Shown: positions 50,445 through 58,775 of the stretch, piece after piece
Layout: each line of letters opens with the position of its first letter
Numbering within the stretch: position 1 is the stretch's first letter
Source of the DNA: Flavobacterium sp. FEMGT703F
GTDB taxonomy: Bacteria; Bacteroidota; Bacteroidia; Flavobacteriales; Flavobacteriaceae
Length of the DNA stretch: 64,000 nucleotides
Direction of reading: 5' to 3'
NCBI GenBank assembly: GCA_002786385.1
Contig: PGCN01000018.1
Coordinates: 434,001 to 498,000 of the forward strand
Position numbers and translations under genes: made by a program
Notes under the pieces: generated by a model
The model's database searches: none
What the model was told of the DNA's origin: nothing
What the model saw: the letters and a program-made list of their open reading frames with translations, nothing else

Positions 50445-52361
50445 ATGCTAGTATACTTAGGTTACATTTTACTGCTAATGGTTTTTTTGGGGAAAAATAA
50501 TTTTTCCAGAATTACAGAGACGGTTATAAAAACAACTCTTCTTTTTTCCGGTATTCTATTTTTAGTAACCGAATTATTGAGTGGTTTTCATTCCTTAAAC
50601 CTATTTAGTTTGGCGATTTTTTGGAGCACTTTCAATGTGATCCTAATTGCTTTACTACTTCGAAATCAAGGCAAAGTAACACTCCGGTTGATGGTGCAAA
50701 AAATTAAATTCTACTATCAAAACCTTTTACTAAAAGAAAAGCTATTGATTGGTGTCTTGTTGATTCTATTGTGTCTTTTGCTTGCTCAAGGCTTGTTGTA
50801 TCCGCCAAACAACTGGGATTCGCTTACTTACCACATGTCGAGAATTATGTATTGGATTGGCAACGAATCCGTTGATTATTTTCCTACACATATATTACGC
50901 CATCTCTACCAACCGCCTTTCGCCGAATACTTTATTCTAAATATCAACTTATTAAACGGAAACGATTTTTTATCGAATAGTGTTGAACTTTTCTTTTTAA
51001 TACAGTGTCTTGTAGTGGTGTATGCCCTACTAAGTATGTTCCAAACAACTCGTTTATTAAAGCTGTTAGCGTTATTCTTGGTGATTACTATTCCGGCGGT
51101 AGAATTACAATCCACCACAACCAAAAACGACATAGTTTGTGCTTTTTTTGTTTTATCGTCGTTGTTTTACAGTTTAAAAATATTCAAAAATAATTCGTTA
51201 AACAATACTGTTTTTTTTGGACTTAGTATCGGTTTGGGATTTATTACCAAAGGAACCGCGTACGTCTTTATGGCGCCTATTTTAGTCTTATACGGTTTTC
51301 ACATATTATCCGTAAGCCTGAAAGACAAAAGTGTCAAACCCATAGGATTGGCCACTTTAGCAATGGTCCTTGCGCTAAGTTTGAACGTTAAACATTACAG
51401 CCGAAATTATGCTGTAAACAAGTCGTTTTTGAATATTGACGATGCAGAAGTTAAAGCTTACGCTAATGAAACTATGAACGGGAAATTGCTCTTGTCTAAT
51501 TTGATCAAAAACTCCGGCTTGCATTTGGGCTATCCTATAGAGAAAAAGTGTGATTCAATAATTCGAAATGCACACAAAGCAATAGGCGTTTCGATTGATG
51601 ATAAGAGGTTAAACTATTTAGGAGTTCCATACCAAAGTGCCAGAGCAGCCGTTACCCATGAAGATTATGTGACTAATACTGTACATTTCATTCTTTGGGC
51701 TTTAGCTTTTTCCTTTTTAGTGTTTCACTTTTTGTTTTCAAAAACAAGAAATAAGACTGAAATGATAATCGTTATCGTTTTGGTTGCTCAAATTTTACTA
51801 TTTACGGGCTATTTAAAATGGCAACCTTGGCATACCCGACTTCATATTCCGATTTTCATACTATCAATTATTCCCATAATTCTAGCTTGTCAAAAAGCTA
51901 AGTGGTTTAAAGGAATCGTTGGGTTTAGCACTCCGTTACTTCTTTATAGTTTCATGTTTTACTTTGTGTATAATAATTTGAGACCAATACAAAACAATCC
52001 TGTTTACACTAAAAATTTAAGGATTGACGATAATCGCTTCAAAAAATACTTTGCCAACCAACCGCAGCTCTATACGGAATACAAAGTCGTCTTAGAGGAA
52101 TTGTACGATGCAAATCCAAAAACAGTTGGATTAAAAATGATGGACTGGGAATATCCTTTATTTAATGCTTATTATTATGATCAATTGCAACTCGTAGCCA
52201 TTGATGTTAATAATAACACCGGAATCCTTAAGCAAGAAAATCAGAGCGTCGACTTAATAATATCTACTTCAAATAGTCCGGAGATAATGTATAATGGTAT
52301 AAAATATTCCAACCAAAACAGCAATCATTTGTATATTTGGCTTTACAAAAAGGAGCCATGA
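50445..52361 (+). CDS. Large GT-C-like membrane protein of unknown specificity
   Basis: The 638-residue protein has about 12 membrane helices and, after the third, the loop NNWDSLTYHMSRIMYWIGNESVDYFPTHILRHLYQPP. The early Asp in a periplasmic loop followed by a helix-rich body is the layout of GT-C enzymes (PMT/ArnT-like) that use polyprenyl-phosphate sugars. The last 130 residues form a soluble periplasmic tail. I do not recognise a named family. The gene lies exactly between the two 410-base repeats, so it was probably brought in with them. Its stop overlaps the next ATG by four bases. Confidence 0.72.
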   Translation: MLVYLGYILLLMVFLGKNNFSRITETVIKTTLLFSGILFLVTELLSGFHSLNLFSLAIFWSTFNVILIALLLRNQGKVTLRLMVQKIKFYYQNLLLKEKLLIGVLLILLCLLLAQGLLYPPNNWDSLTYHMSRIMYWIGNESVDYFPTHILRHLYQPPFAEYFILNINLLNGNDFLSNSVELFFLIQCLVVVYALLSMFQTTRLLKLLALFLVITIPAVELQSTTTKNDIVCAFFVLSSLFYSLKIFKNNSLNNTVFFGLSIGLGFITKGTAYVFMAPILVLYGFHILSVSLKDKSVKPIGLATLAMVLALSLNVKHYSRNYAVNKSFLNIDDAEVKAYANETMNGKLLLSNLIKNSGLHLGYPIEKKCDSIIRNAHKAIGVSIDDKRLNYLGVPYQSARAAVTHEDYVTNTVHFILWALAFSFLVFHFLFSKTRNKTEMIIVIVLVAQILLFTGYLKWQPWHTRLHIPIFILSIIPIILACQKAKWFKGIVGFSTPLLLYSFMFYFVYNNLRPIQNNPVYTKNLRIDDNRFKKYFANQPQLYTEYKVVLEELYDANPKTVGLKMMDWEYPLFNAYYYDQLQLVAIDVNNNTGILKQENQSVDLIISTSNSPEIMYNGIKYSNQNSNHLYIWLYKKEP

Positions 52362-52517
52362 GAATTTCAATAAAAAATTATTTGTTCTACTCGTCAGTAT
52401 TTGCCATATTTACTGAAGCCTTCTTTTTTAATTTAATTATTGATTGGAAATTACTCTACCTAATCATACTGGTCAATTATTTTTTATTGTTCAGAATCAA
52501 AAAAATAGCACTAAACA
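52358..52517 (+). repeat. Partial copy of the polymerase gene start (matches 54541-54700)
   Basis: These 160 bases align without gaps to 54541-54700 with about 16 mismatches. This copy begins with ATG where the intact gene has TTG. The alignment supports the TTG as the true start of the intact polymerase gene. Confidence 0.88.
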
Positions 52518-52816
52518 ACATTTTTGATACAGAATTAGAGGCTTTCAGAAGATACTCAGCCAAAGCATTGAATCCCCTTTTTGTTGAGAATGATTTGAAA
52601 ATCCTTAAACCTTTTTCATTCAATTTCATTGGAATTTTCGGGTGGTATTTCTCGGGAAACATCTTGAAGAAAAAAAACATACCTGAAGGACAAATGGGCC
52701 TGTTTAATCGTTTAGTGCCTCTGTTCAAATTAACTGATGTTTTGACTTTCAAAAAATTGGCTTGTCGGTTATTTGTATTGCTACTAAAGAAAAATGAGTA
52801 TTGTCTTTTAATGTAA
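52358..52816 (+). pseudogene. Chimeric ORF: polymerase N-terminus joined to methyltransferase C-terminus
   Basis: The 152-codon frame has two parts. Residues 1-53 (MRISIKNYLFYSSVFAIFT...) copy the start of the polymerase at 54541 at about 90% DNA identity over 160 bases. Residues 54-end copy the last third of the methyltransferase at 49534. The join is in frame at an AACAA-type overlap near 52514-52518. A missing A near 52774 shifts the methyltransferase frame, replacing the true C-terminus with LACRLFVLLLKKNEYCLLM. It lacks the SAM-binding part and most membrane helices, so it is most likely a dead remnant of the rearrangement. Confidence 0.85.
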
Positions 52817-52925
52817 CACTATGTATGTTAGCTTAATTTGTTTTCTTTTTACCACTTTAATTTTTGTAGTTTACGGGAAGAGTTTTGTCCTCAAATTTGG
52901 CCAACATGATATTTCCAATTACAAT
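52516..52925 (+). repeat. Direct repeat copy 2 (methyltransferase end plus start of the 561-residue gene)
   Basis: The 410-base partner of 49971-50381, one base shorter owing to a lost A in a homopolymer. Here the second gene continues intact beyond the repeat, while the methyltransferase part is cut off at its 5' side. The spacing of the two copies is 2,545 bases. Confidence 0.9.
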
Positions 52926-54506
52926 GGCTTTGACTTTTTCTTTATTGGCCTTTGTCTAACCGGAACGTTACTCAATACTTGGTCTTTATTTTTACCGGTA
53001 GACCTGTTTTCTCTGATATTCTTAAGCCTCGGAGCGGCTTTTTTAGTGTATTTCAACAAAGCTGATTTTATTCCATTTTTCTCCTCTTTGAGAAAACAAA
53101 TATTAGACAATAAAATATTCCTTTTCCTTTCATTTATTGCTATTCTAATCACCTTATTGTACGGGTTAGTTACTCCAAGGAATTACGATTCTTATCTGTA
53201 CCACATTAATGCTATCCAATGGAATGAAATGTATGGAACCGTTCCCGGATTAGCTAATTTTCACGATCGGTTTGGGTTAAATTCCTCGGTTTTTGTTCTT
53301 AGCGCAGCGTTCTCCTATAATTTTCTTTACAATCAGTACATTTTCACCATTTCTTCACTCTGTTACTTGGTTTTGTTCATTTGGCTTTTAAAGCAAATCG
53401 TTTTCAAAAAAGGGATAATTGGTTTCTTTTCCATTTTATTCATTTACTTCTTTACTGCTCAATACGCTAATGACATTTCCTCGCCGGGCACCGACTTATT
53501 ACCAAACATTATTGTAGGTTATGTATTGCTTTCCATATTGTTTGACGGCGAAATTTTAACAAAGAAAACCCACTTGTTTATCATTTTGTCCCTTTTTTGT
53601 ATTACTCTTAAACTGTCTTCATTCCCCATAATTTTAATTGGATTGTGGGCTGTTTATTTACGAAATAAAAAGTTTTTTAAAGCTTTGTTCCAATTTTCAG
53701 GGTTTGGTTGTCTCTTGATTTTGCCTTGGATGACTAAAAATGTCATGCTCACGGGATACATCATTTACCCTATGGCAGAAGTTGATTTGTTCAATTTCGA
53801 TTGGGAAGTTTCGAAAAACAGTGTATTAGACATCAAAAGATGGATTACTTCTTGGGCTAGGATTCCCATGAAAAACCACGATGAAGTTTTGGCCATGCCT
53901 TTTAAAGAATGGTTTTCCGTGTGGTGGAATGCCTCTTTAAACATCAATAAGATTTTTTACTTACTGGCTGCAGCTGCTCCTTTAAGTTATGCATCTTACT
54001 ATTTGCTTAACAAAAAAGTTGAAAAAAGTATTCTGACAACTATTTTGGTCGCCTACTTAGGCCTAACCTTTTGGTTTGTCACCGCACCGGATGTACGGTT
54101 TTCGTTTGCTTTTGTGTTGTTCTTAGCATTACTACCATTATTATTCTTTAAATCTTTAGTAGATAAAGTAGCCGAAAAAATCAACCTTTTATTAATTATT
54201 TCGACTGTATATTGCTTATTTTTGATGGGTAAGAATGGCTATAAGCTCTTTTGTGAAGACTATTTTTCAGCTGGAAATTTTTCTGAATATGCCTATTTGC
54301 CTTTAGATGCTTCCGAGATTAAAGACAAAAGAAATATAAAATTTAATTCGGTTGTCTTATTAACAAAAGACGGAAGAAAAATAGAGCTGTTCGAGCCTAA
54401 TCCGAATCACGCCCAATGTTTTGATAAATTCCCTTGTTCATGGTATATTGATCAAAGTTTAAAATTGAGAGGTGAAGATTTGAAGGACGGGTTTTGTACT
54501 GAATAA
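52821..54506 (+). CDS. Large multi-spanning membrane protein, LIC_10190-like, likely GT-C type
   Basis: The 561-residue protein has about 12 membrane helices. The loop TPRNYDSYLYHINAIQWNEMYGTVPGLANFHDRFGLNSS after the third or fourth helix carries the early Asp of GT-C enzymes. It resembles the family I know as LIC_10190 membrane proteins, which sit in surface-sugar loci of Bacteroidota and Leptospira; their reaction is not established. A short Cys-containing periplasmic tail follows the last helix. It is the intact version of the stub at 50277-50426. The polymerase gene follows after 34 bases. Confidence 0.75.
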   Translation: MYVSLICFLFTTLIFVVYGKSFVLKFGQHDISNYNGFDFFFIGLCLTGTLLNTWSLFLPVDLFSLIFLSLGAAFLVYFNKADFIPFFSSLRKQILDNKIFLFLSFIAILITLLYGLVTPRNYDSYLYHINAIQWNEMYGTVPGLANFHDRFGLNSSVFVLSAAFSYNFLYNQYIFTISSLCYLVLFIWLLKQIVFKKGIIGFFSILFIYFFTAQYANDISSPGTDLLPNIIVGYVLLSILFDGEILTKKTHLFIILSLFCITLKLSSFPIILIGLWAVYLRNKKFFKALFQFSGFGCLLILPWMTKNVMLTGYIIYPMAEVDLFNFDWEVSKNSVLDIKRWITSWARIPMKNHDEVLAMPFKEWFSVWWNASLNINKIFYLLAAAAPLSYASYYLLNKKVEKSILTTILVAYLGLTFWFVTAPDVRFSFAFVLFLALLPLLFFKSLVDKVAEKINLLLIISTVYCLFLMGKNGYKLFCEDYFSAGNFSEYAYLPLDASEIKDKRNIKFNSVVLLTKDGRKIELFEPNPNHAQCFDKFPCSWYIDQSLKLRGEDLKDGFCTE

Positions 54507-54540
54507 TTCCGGTTATTTTATAAATTAATCTATTTTTTCG

Positions 54541-55716
54541 TTGAAAATAAATATAAAAAATTATTTACTCTACTCGTCAGTATTTGCCATATTTACTGAA
54601 GCCTTCTTTTTTAATTTTATTATTGATTGGAAATTACTCTATCTAATCATTGTGGTCAATTACTTTTTATTGTTCCGAATCAAAAAAATAGCCCTGAACA
54701 AGTACTTTGCGCTGCTTTTGGTCTTCTTTTTTATTCATGGTCTGTTGGCTTATTCCGTTATCCGGATTCCATATAATTATATGCTTTCCCAAATTATAGG
54801 AATTGGTATAGTGGGAACGTATTATTACAATTTTATTTCGCTGTACAAAACCATCGATATCATCAAGGTATATGCTAAAATGTGTACCTATGTTGCCCTT
54901 ATTGGGTATGTGTTTTTTTACTTTGGGATTAACTATGTTGACGGTCGATTGAATAGTATTTTTAAAGAACCGGCACACTATGTTATCGTAGTGATTCCGG
55001 CCTGTTACTATTACCTTAAAACAAAAAAGTACCTCAATTTCATTATAATTTTCGGGACATTGCTCCTGTCCAATTCTTCCTTGGGATACATTGGCTGCGG
55101 ATTGTTGTTTTTAGTGCCCAATCTCACGTTAAAAAGAATCGGCTATTTCGTTGCTTTAATGCCTTTTATCGGACTTGCATTTTACTTTGCTTACAACGAG
55201 TTACCTTTCTTTAAAATGCGTGTTGACGACACCTATAATTCGCTTAATGTGGTCAATACCGGAAAGTTTGAAGAGCACACCAACCTAAGTTCCTATGTGT
55301 TAATCAGTAATTTGTACATTGCTAAAAGAAATATCACTGAACATCCATTGGGCAGCGGCATCGGAAGCCACCATTATATGCATACCCAACGTTACTTAAA
55401 AGAAGTGCGACCGCCCGAATACATCCGCGACCAGCAAAAACAAGATGACAATTCTTTTGATGCCAATTCCTTATTCACACGCATTTTTTCTGAATTCGGA
55501 TTTATTGGATTTTTCTTGGTGCTCTATACTATGTTTCTGGCTTCCAAATGCTACTCGCATGAGGAATTACTCTTTTCACAGGGTGTTTTTATTTACTTTT
55601 TGTTAAAACTGTTCAGAGATGGTCATTATTTTCCTCCTGAATTCTTCTTCTTTATTTGGCTTTTTTATTTTTGCCGAAAGGAATTCGCCCTAACCTCTGA
55701 TGCCCATGAAAAATGA
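54541..55716 (+). CDS. O-antigen polymerase (Wzy)-like membrane protein
   Basis: The 391-residue protein has about ten membrane helices and a large periplasmic loop near residues 245-310 (TEHPLGSGIGSHHYMH, NSFDANSLFTRIFSEFGFIGFFLVL). The G-x-G-x-x-x-H and the loop before the last helices fit Wzy polymerases. It probably joins repeat units in the periplasm. The start is TTG 54541; the 160-base partial copy at 52358 begins with ATG at the matching place, which supports it. The GT4 gene overlaps its end by 17 bases. Confidence 0.8.
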   Translation: MKINIKNYLLYSSVFAIFTEAFFFNFIIDWKLLYLIIVVNYFLLFRIKKIALNKYFALLLVFFFIHGLLAYSVIRIPYNYMLSQIIGIGIVGTYYYNFISLYKTIDIIKVYAKMCTYVALIGYVFFYFGINYVDGRLNSIFKEPAHYVIVVIPACYYYLKTKKYLNFIIIFGTLLLSNSSLGYIGCGLLFLVPNLTLKRIGYFVALMPFIGLAFYFAYNELPFFKMRVDDTYNSLNVVNTGKFEEHTNLSSYVLISNLYIAKRNITEHPLGSGIGSHHYMHTQRYLKEVRPPEYIRDQQKQDDNSFDANSLFTRIFSEFGFIGFFLVLYTMFLASKCYSHEELLFSQGVFIYFLLKLFRDGHYFPPEFFFFIWLFYFCRKEFALTSDAHEK

Positions 55717-56794
55717 AATCTTCCATATTATTGAAGACATTACTGTAGAAAGTGGTGGCTTGCGTACAATGGTGACCAGCCTTCACGATCATATTGTGAA
55801 TTCAGGCGGTTATAAGTCAACCATACTCACTCTTCACAAAGAAAAAGAAGATTCATTTACCTGTTTTGAAAGCGGAAGTCCGAAATCTTGGTATTATTCT
55901 AAACCATACGGCCAATTTTTAGAGACTCATTTGACAAGTGATAAAATGGCGCATCTTCACGGTGTTTGGATGTATCCGCAATACATCGCTTCCAAAATAG
56001 CTTTGCAAAAGAAAACGCCTTATGTAGTTACAGCACACGGTATGTTAGAACCACTATTGCTTAAGGATAAAGGCTTAAAGAAGAACGTTTACTTAAAACT
56101 TTTTCTTGAAAATATATTAAGAAAGGCTACGTATCTTCACGCCATTACGCCTTCTGAAAAGGAAAATCTATACAAGCTTTCGAAAAACAAAAATATCGTT
56201 GAAATCCCGAATTTAATTCACTTTAATACCAGCTTGAAAGATTGGCAATACCAACCACAAGAGGAATATCTGTTGTTTTTAGGTAGGTTTCACAAAATAA
56301 AGGGAATTGATTTGTTGCTAAACGCTTTCGGTCAAATGGCCGACAAAAACATCAAACTGTACCTGGTTGGTTTTAAAAACGAGTATGCTGCTACTATAGA
56401 AGAACTGGCCAAAAAAAATAACCTAAGCCATCGCATTAAGTTTATCGGGAAAACCGTTGGCGAAGAGAAGTTTCGCTTGTATGCTAATGCAAAAGCATTT
56501 GTAGCGCCCTCCTACTCTGAGGTTATCGGTATGGTGAACTTGGAAGCGGCGATGTGTAAAACACCTGTAATTACCACATACAATTCAGGCATTAATCCTG
56601 ATTGGAATAAAAACGGAGGTCTGATGATTCATCCGAATGTTCCTGAATTAATAACCGCTTTGGACGAAGCCTGCCGCTGGAATACAGCAGAAAGAATAGA
56701 CCGAGGAATACAACTCTCTAACTATGTGCTGAACCAGTACTCTTGGGAACGAAAAGGCCATCTTTGGGACGACTTTTACAATAGTATAAAATAA
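55700..56794 (+). CDS. Glycosyltransferase family 4
   Basis: The 364-residue GT-B enzyme has ESGGLRTMVTSLHDHI as acceptor-side glycine loop, HLHGVWMYPQYIA, and LLFLGRFHKIKGIDLLLNAF. The nucleotide-sugar motif APSYSEVIGMVNLEAAMCKTPVITT (E-x7-E region) is also present. It adds a sugar to the lipid-linked unit on the cytoplasmic face. The start ATG (55700) lies inside the polymerase gene, with a second in-frame ATG at 55706. It is the last gene of the plus-strand run and is followed by a strong terminator. Confidence 0.9.
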   Translation: MPMKNEIFHIIEDITVESGGLRTMVTSLHDHIVNSGGYKSTILTLHKEKEDSFTCFESGSPKSWYYSKPYGQFLETHLTSDKMAHLHGVWMYPQYIASKIALQKKTPYVVTAHGMLEPLLLKDKGLKKNVYLKLFLENILRKATYLHAITPSEKENLYKLSKNKNIVEIPNLIHFNTSLKDWQYQPQEEYLLFLGRFHKIKGIDLLLNAFGQMADKNIKLYLVGFKNEYAATIEELAKKNNLSHRIKFIGKTVGEEKFRLYANAKAFVAPSYSEVIGMVNLEAAMCKTPVITTYNSGINPDWNKNGGLMIHPNVPELITALDEACRWNTAERIDRGIQLSNYVLNQYSWERKGHLWDDFYNSIK

Positions 56795-56823
56795 AAAAGA
56801 GGTTGAATATCAACCTCTTTTTG
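56795..56823. terminator. Bidirectional terminator at the end of the polysaccharide run
   Basis: An 11-bp perfect stem (56795-56805 with 56811-56821), a five-base loop and A/T runs on both sides lie between the GT4 stop (56794) and the convergent lipoprotein stop (56825). Confidence 0.9.
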
Positions 56824-56824
56824 T

Positions 56825-57343
56825 TTATCGGGCTAAAGCCGCCTCTAAATTTTGATTTCCGGCAATTCCCGGTGGATATTGTCCGTCGAAATTTAAATTG
56901 TTTCTCATGTTTTTCTCATCCCAAATCAAACCTGAATTCGAATCAAAGTATTTGATATAAGACATATTGCCACCATTAAAAACTTCTTTTTGGTTATTAA
57001 AAATAGCTACGCTTTTTAAAGCCATTGTTTTTTGTTCTTTGTTGGTGCTTAACGTAATTTGAACGTTTTCAAGTTTGTCGCCTTCCGGTATTAAAATGGT
57101 AAGCTTTTGTGGATTAGGTTGACCCATTACTTTAAAAGGAACCGGATGGTCGTAATCCCAATATCCGCCTTTTTTATATACTACCGATAAACTGTCGTCT
57201 TTTTCATAAACGGATTCTAAAACAACACTAAAATTATCTTTAAAGGCCACCGCCTCTTCACTGTTTTCAACATCGTTTTTCTTGTCTTTACCGCAGGATA
57301 CTAAAAAAGCACCGGTTAAAAATAATACAATTAGTCTTTTCAT
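56825..57343 (-). CDS. Putative lipoprotein of unknown function
   Basis: The 172-residue protein has a lipoprotein signal (MKRLIVLFLTGAFLVSC, lipidated Cys17) followed by a charged Lys/Asp/Glu linker. A probably beta-rich domain follows (NFSVVLESVYEKDDSLSVVYKKGGYWDYDHPVPFKVMG). I do not recognise the family. It interrupts the surface-sugar locus on the opposite strand with its own promoter and terminator, so it may have nothing to do with polysaccharide synthesis. Confidence 0.72.
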   Translation of the reverse strand: MKRLIVLFLTGAFLVSCGKDKKNDVENSEEAVAFKDNFSVVLESVYEKDDSLSVVYKKGGYWDYDHPVPFKVMGQPNPQKLTILIPEGDKLENVQITLSTNKEQKTMALKSVAIFNNQKEVFNGGNMSYIKYFDSNSGLIWDEKNMRNNLNFDGQYPPGIAGNQNLEAALAR

Positions 57344-57363
57344 TTTCTCGTTTTTTAGGTATG

Positions 57364-57399
57364 CAAATATATTATATTTTCTATTAAATGATATATTTG
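57364..57399. promoter_or_regulatory. Symmetric divergent -7 elements
   Basis: CAAATATA (57364-57371, that is TATATTTG on the minus strand) and TATATTTG (57392-57399, plus strand) form a perfect 8-base inverted repeat with a 20-base spacer. Each matches TAnnTTTG and points at a gene: the lipoprotein (start 57343) and the ligase (start 57516). No TTG -33 is seen for either. Confidence 0.5.
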
Positions 57400-57515
57400 T
57401 GACTGTAAAAATACCTGCTCACTCTAGGGACTTAATGTCCTAAAATACAATCCTTTTTTTAGTTAGATTGTAAGTTACCAATGTTTGTAAAATAGTGTTG
57501 CTTATATACCCTTGT

Positions 57516-58772
57516 ATGAAAAAAATATCGTTTCAGTTATTTCCTTTTTTGCTTGCTTTACTCTTTGTTTTCCCCATCCTAAAGGAAAACTGGTCGAGTA
57601 TAATTGTCATCCTGATTTGCTTAAATGCTATTGTATATAAAATTGCCGCTAAAGATTTTACTTGGCCCAAAAGAACAACGCTCTTGCTTACGATTCCGTT
57701 TTGGTTGGTTACTTTTCGATCTTTATTCAGCAACCATTGGAGTGAAAGCGCCACTCACATTCAGCATGCGCTGTTTTTTTTGATACTGCCGCTTTTTTTC
57801 TTCTTTATCCCAAAAGAGCATTTTACGAAACAAAAGTTTGACTTATACATCAAGGTTTTAAAGTATACTTGTTTGGCTATAGGAATCATTTATGTGGTGA
57901 GTTTCTTTATGAATTACTCCATCAGCGAGTTTTTTATAGTGTTCCAAAACGTTTCGAGCTTCAGAAACTATGTGTATTTCGACTTTACGCTGTTTAAAAT
58001 TCATCCTACTTATTACACTACTTTGTTGGTTTTTTGTACAGCGCATTCCTTTGATTTGGTTTTGCAACAAAAAAAATACAGTCAATTTTTGTTTGTAGTA
58101 GCGTTTATGCTGATTTCGATTATGCTTTTAACCCGACTCAACATTGTCTTGCTCATATTAACTTTAACATTAATGGTGTTTTTCAGAAGCAATCTCAAAC
58201 TCAAACAAATGTTGCTGTTGTCGGGCGGTATTTTAGGTTTAACCGTTGTTATATCCCTGCTCACACCGGGCATTAAACACCGATTTGTAGAACTGTATCA
58301 CAGTTACGATGTAAAACCCCAAAATGTGGCCTATGATTCAACCAACATTCGAAGAGCTATTTTTGACTGCTCGGTGGCCATTTCTAAGGAAAATTTTTGG
58401 TTTGGCGTGGGCTTCGAGAATCTACAAGACGAATTAAACACTTGTTATAGAGATAATTACGATTCCAGCTTTTATGATGGTCACAACTACATGACACACA
58501 ATTATTTCTTTTACATCTTGGTGTCAGGTGGCATTTTTTGCTTGGCTGTATTTTTGTTTTATCTTTTTACCATTTTGCAAATCGCTTGGAAATCTAACAA
58601 CTTCTTATTCAAAGTTTTCCTAATCAATGTAATGGTGATTTGGTTTATAGAAGATTATTTGTACAGACATTATGGGATATTGTACTTCAATTTGCTACTG
58701 ATTTGTTTCATCAGATATACTGAAAACCAAACCCTTGTAACAGAAGCTGAGTCAAAAAAAGTTACCGCATAA
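57516..58772 (+). CDS. O-antigen ligase family membrane protein
   Basis: The 418-residue protein has about 11 membrane helices and a periplasmic loop near residues 290-335 with FWFGVGFENLQDELNTCY and YDGHNYMTHNYFFYILVSGGIFCLA. The H-N-x-F-x-x-x-x-x-x-G-G pattern fits WaaL-type ligases or Wzy polymerases. I use the ATG at 57516 (MKKISFQLF); a GTG 21 bases earlier is possible. It lies alone on the plus strand between two minus-strand units and ends three bases from the rfbD stop. Confidence 0.82.
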   Translation: MKKISFQLFPFLLALLFVFPILKENWSSIIVILICLNAIVYKIAAKDFTWPKRTTLLLTIPFWLVTFRSLFSNHWSESATHIQHALFFLILPLFFFFIPKEHFTKQKFDLYIKVLKYTCLAIGIIYVVSFFMNYSISEFFIVFQNVSSFRNYVYFDFTLFKIHPTYYTTLLVFCTAHSFDLVLQQKKYSQFLFVVAFMLISIMLLTRLNIVLLILTLTLMVFFRSNLKLKQMLLLSGGILGLTVVISLLTPGIKHRFVELYHSYDVKPQNVAYDSTNIRRAIFDCSVAISKENFWFGVGFENLQDELNTCYRDNYDSSFYDGHNYMTHNYFFYILVSGGIFCLAVFLFYLFTILQIAWKSNNFLFKVFLINVMVIWFIEDYLYRHYGILYFNLLLICFIRYTENQTLVTEAESKKVTA

Positions 58773-58775
58773 TTA

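Noticed and set aside
49971-52925. Mobile element as the cause of the direct repeats
   Set aside because: No transposase, integrase, terminal inverted repeats or short target-site duplications are present. The repeats are partial copies of neighbouring genes, which fits recombination better.
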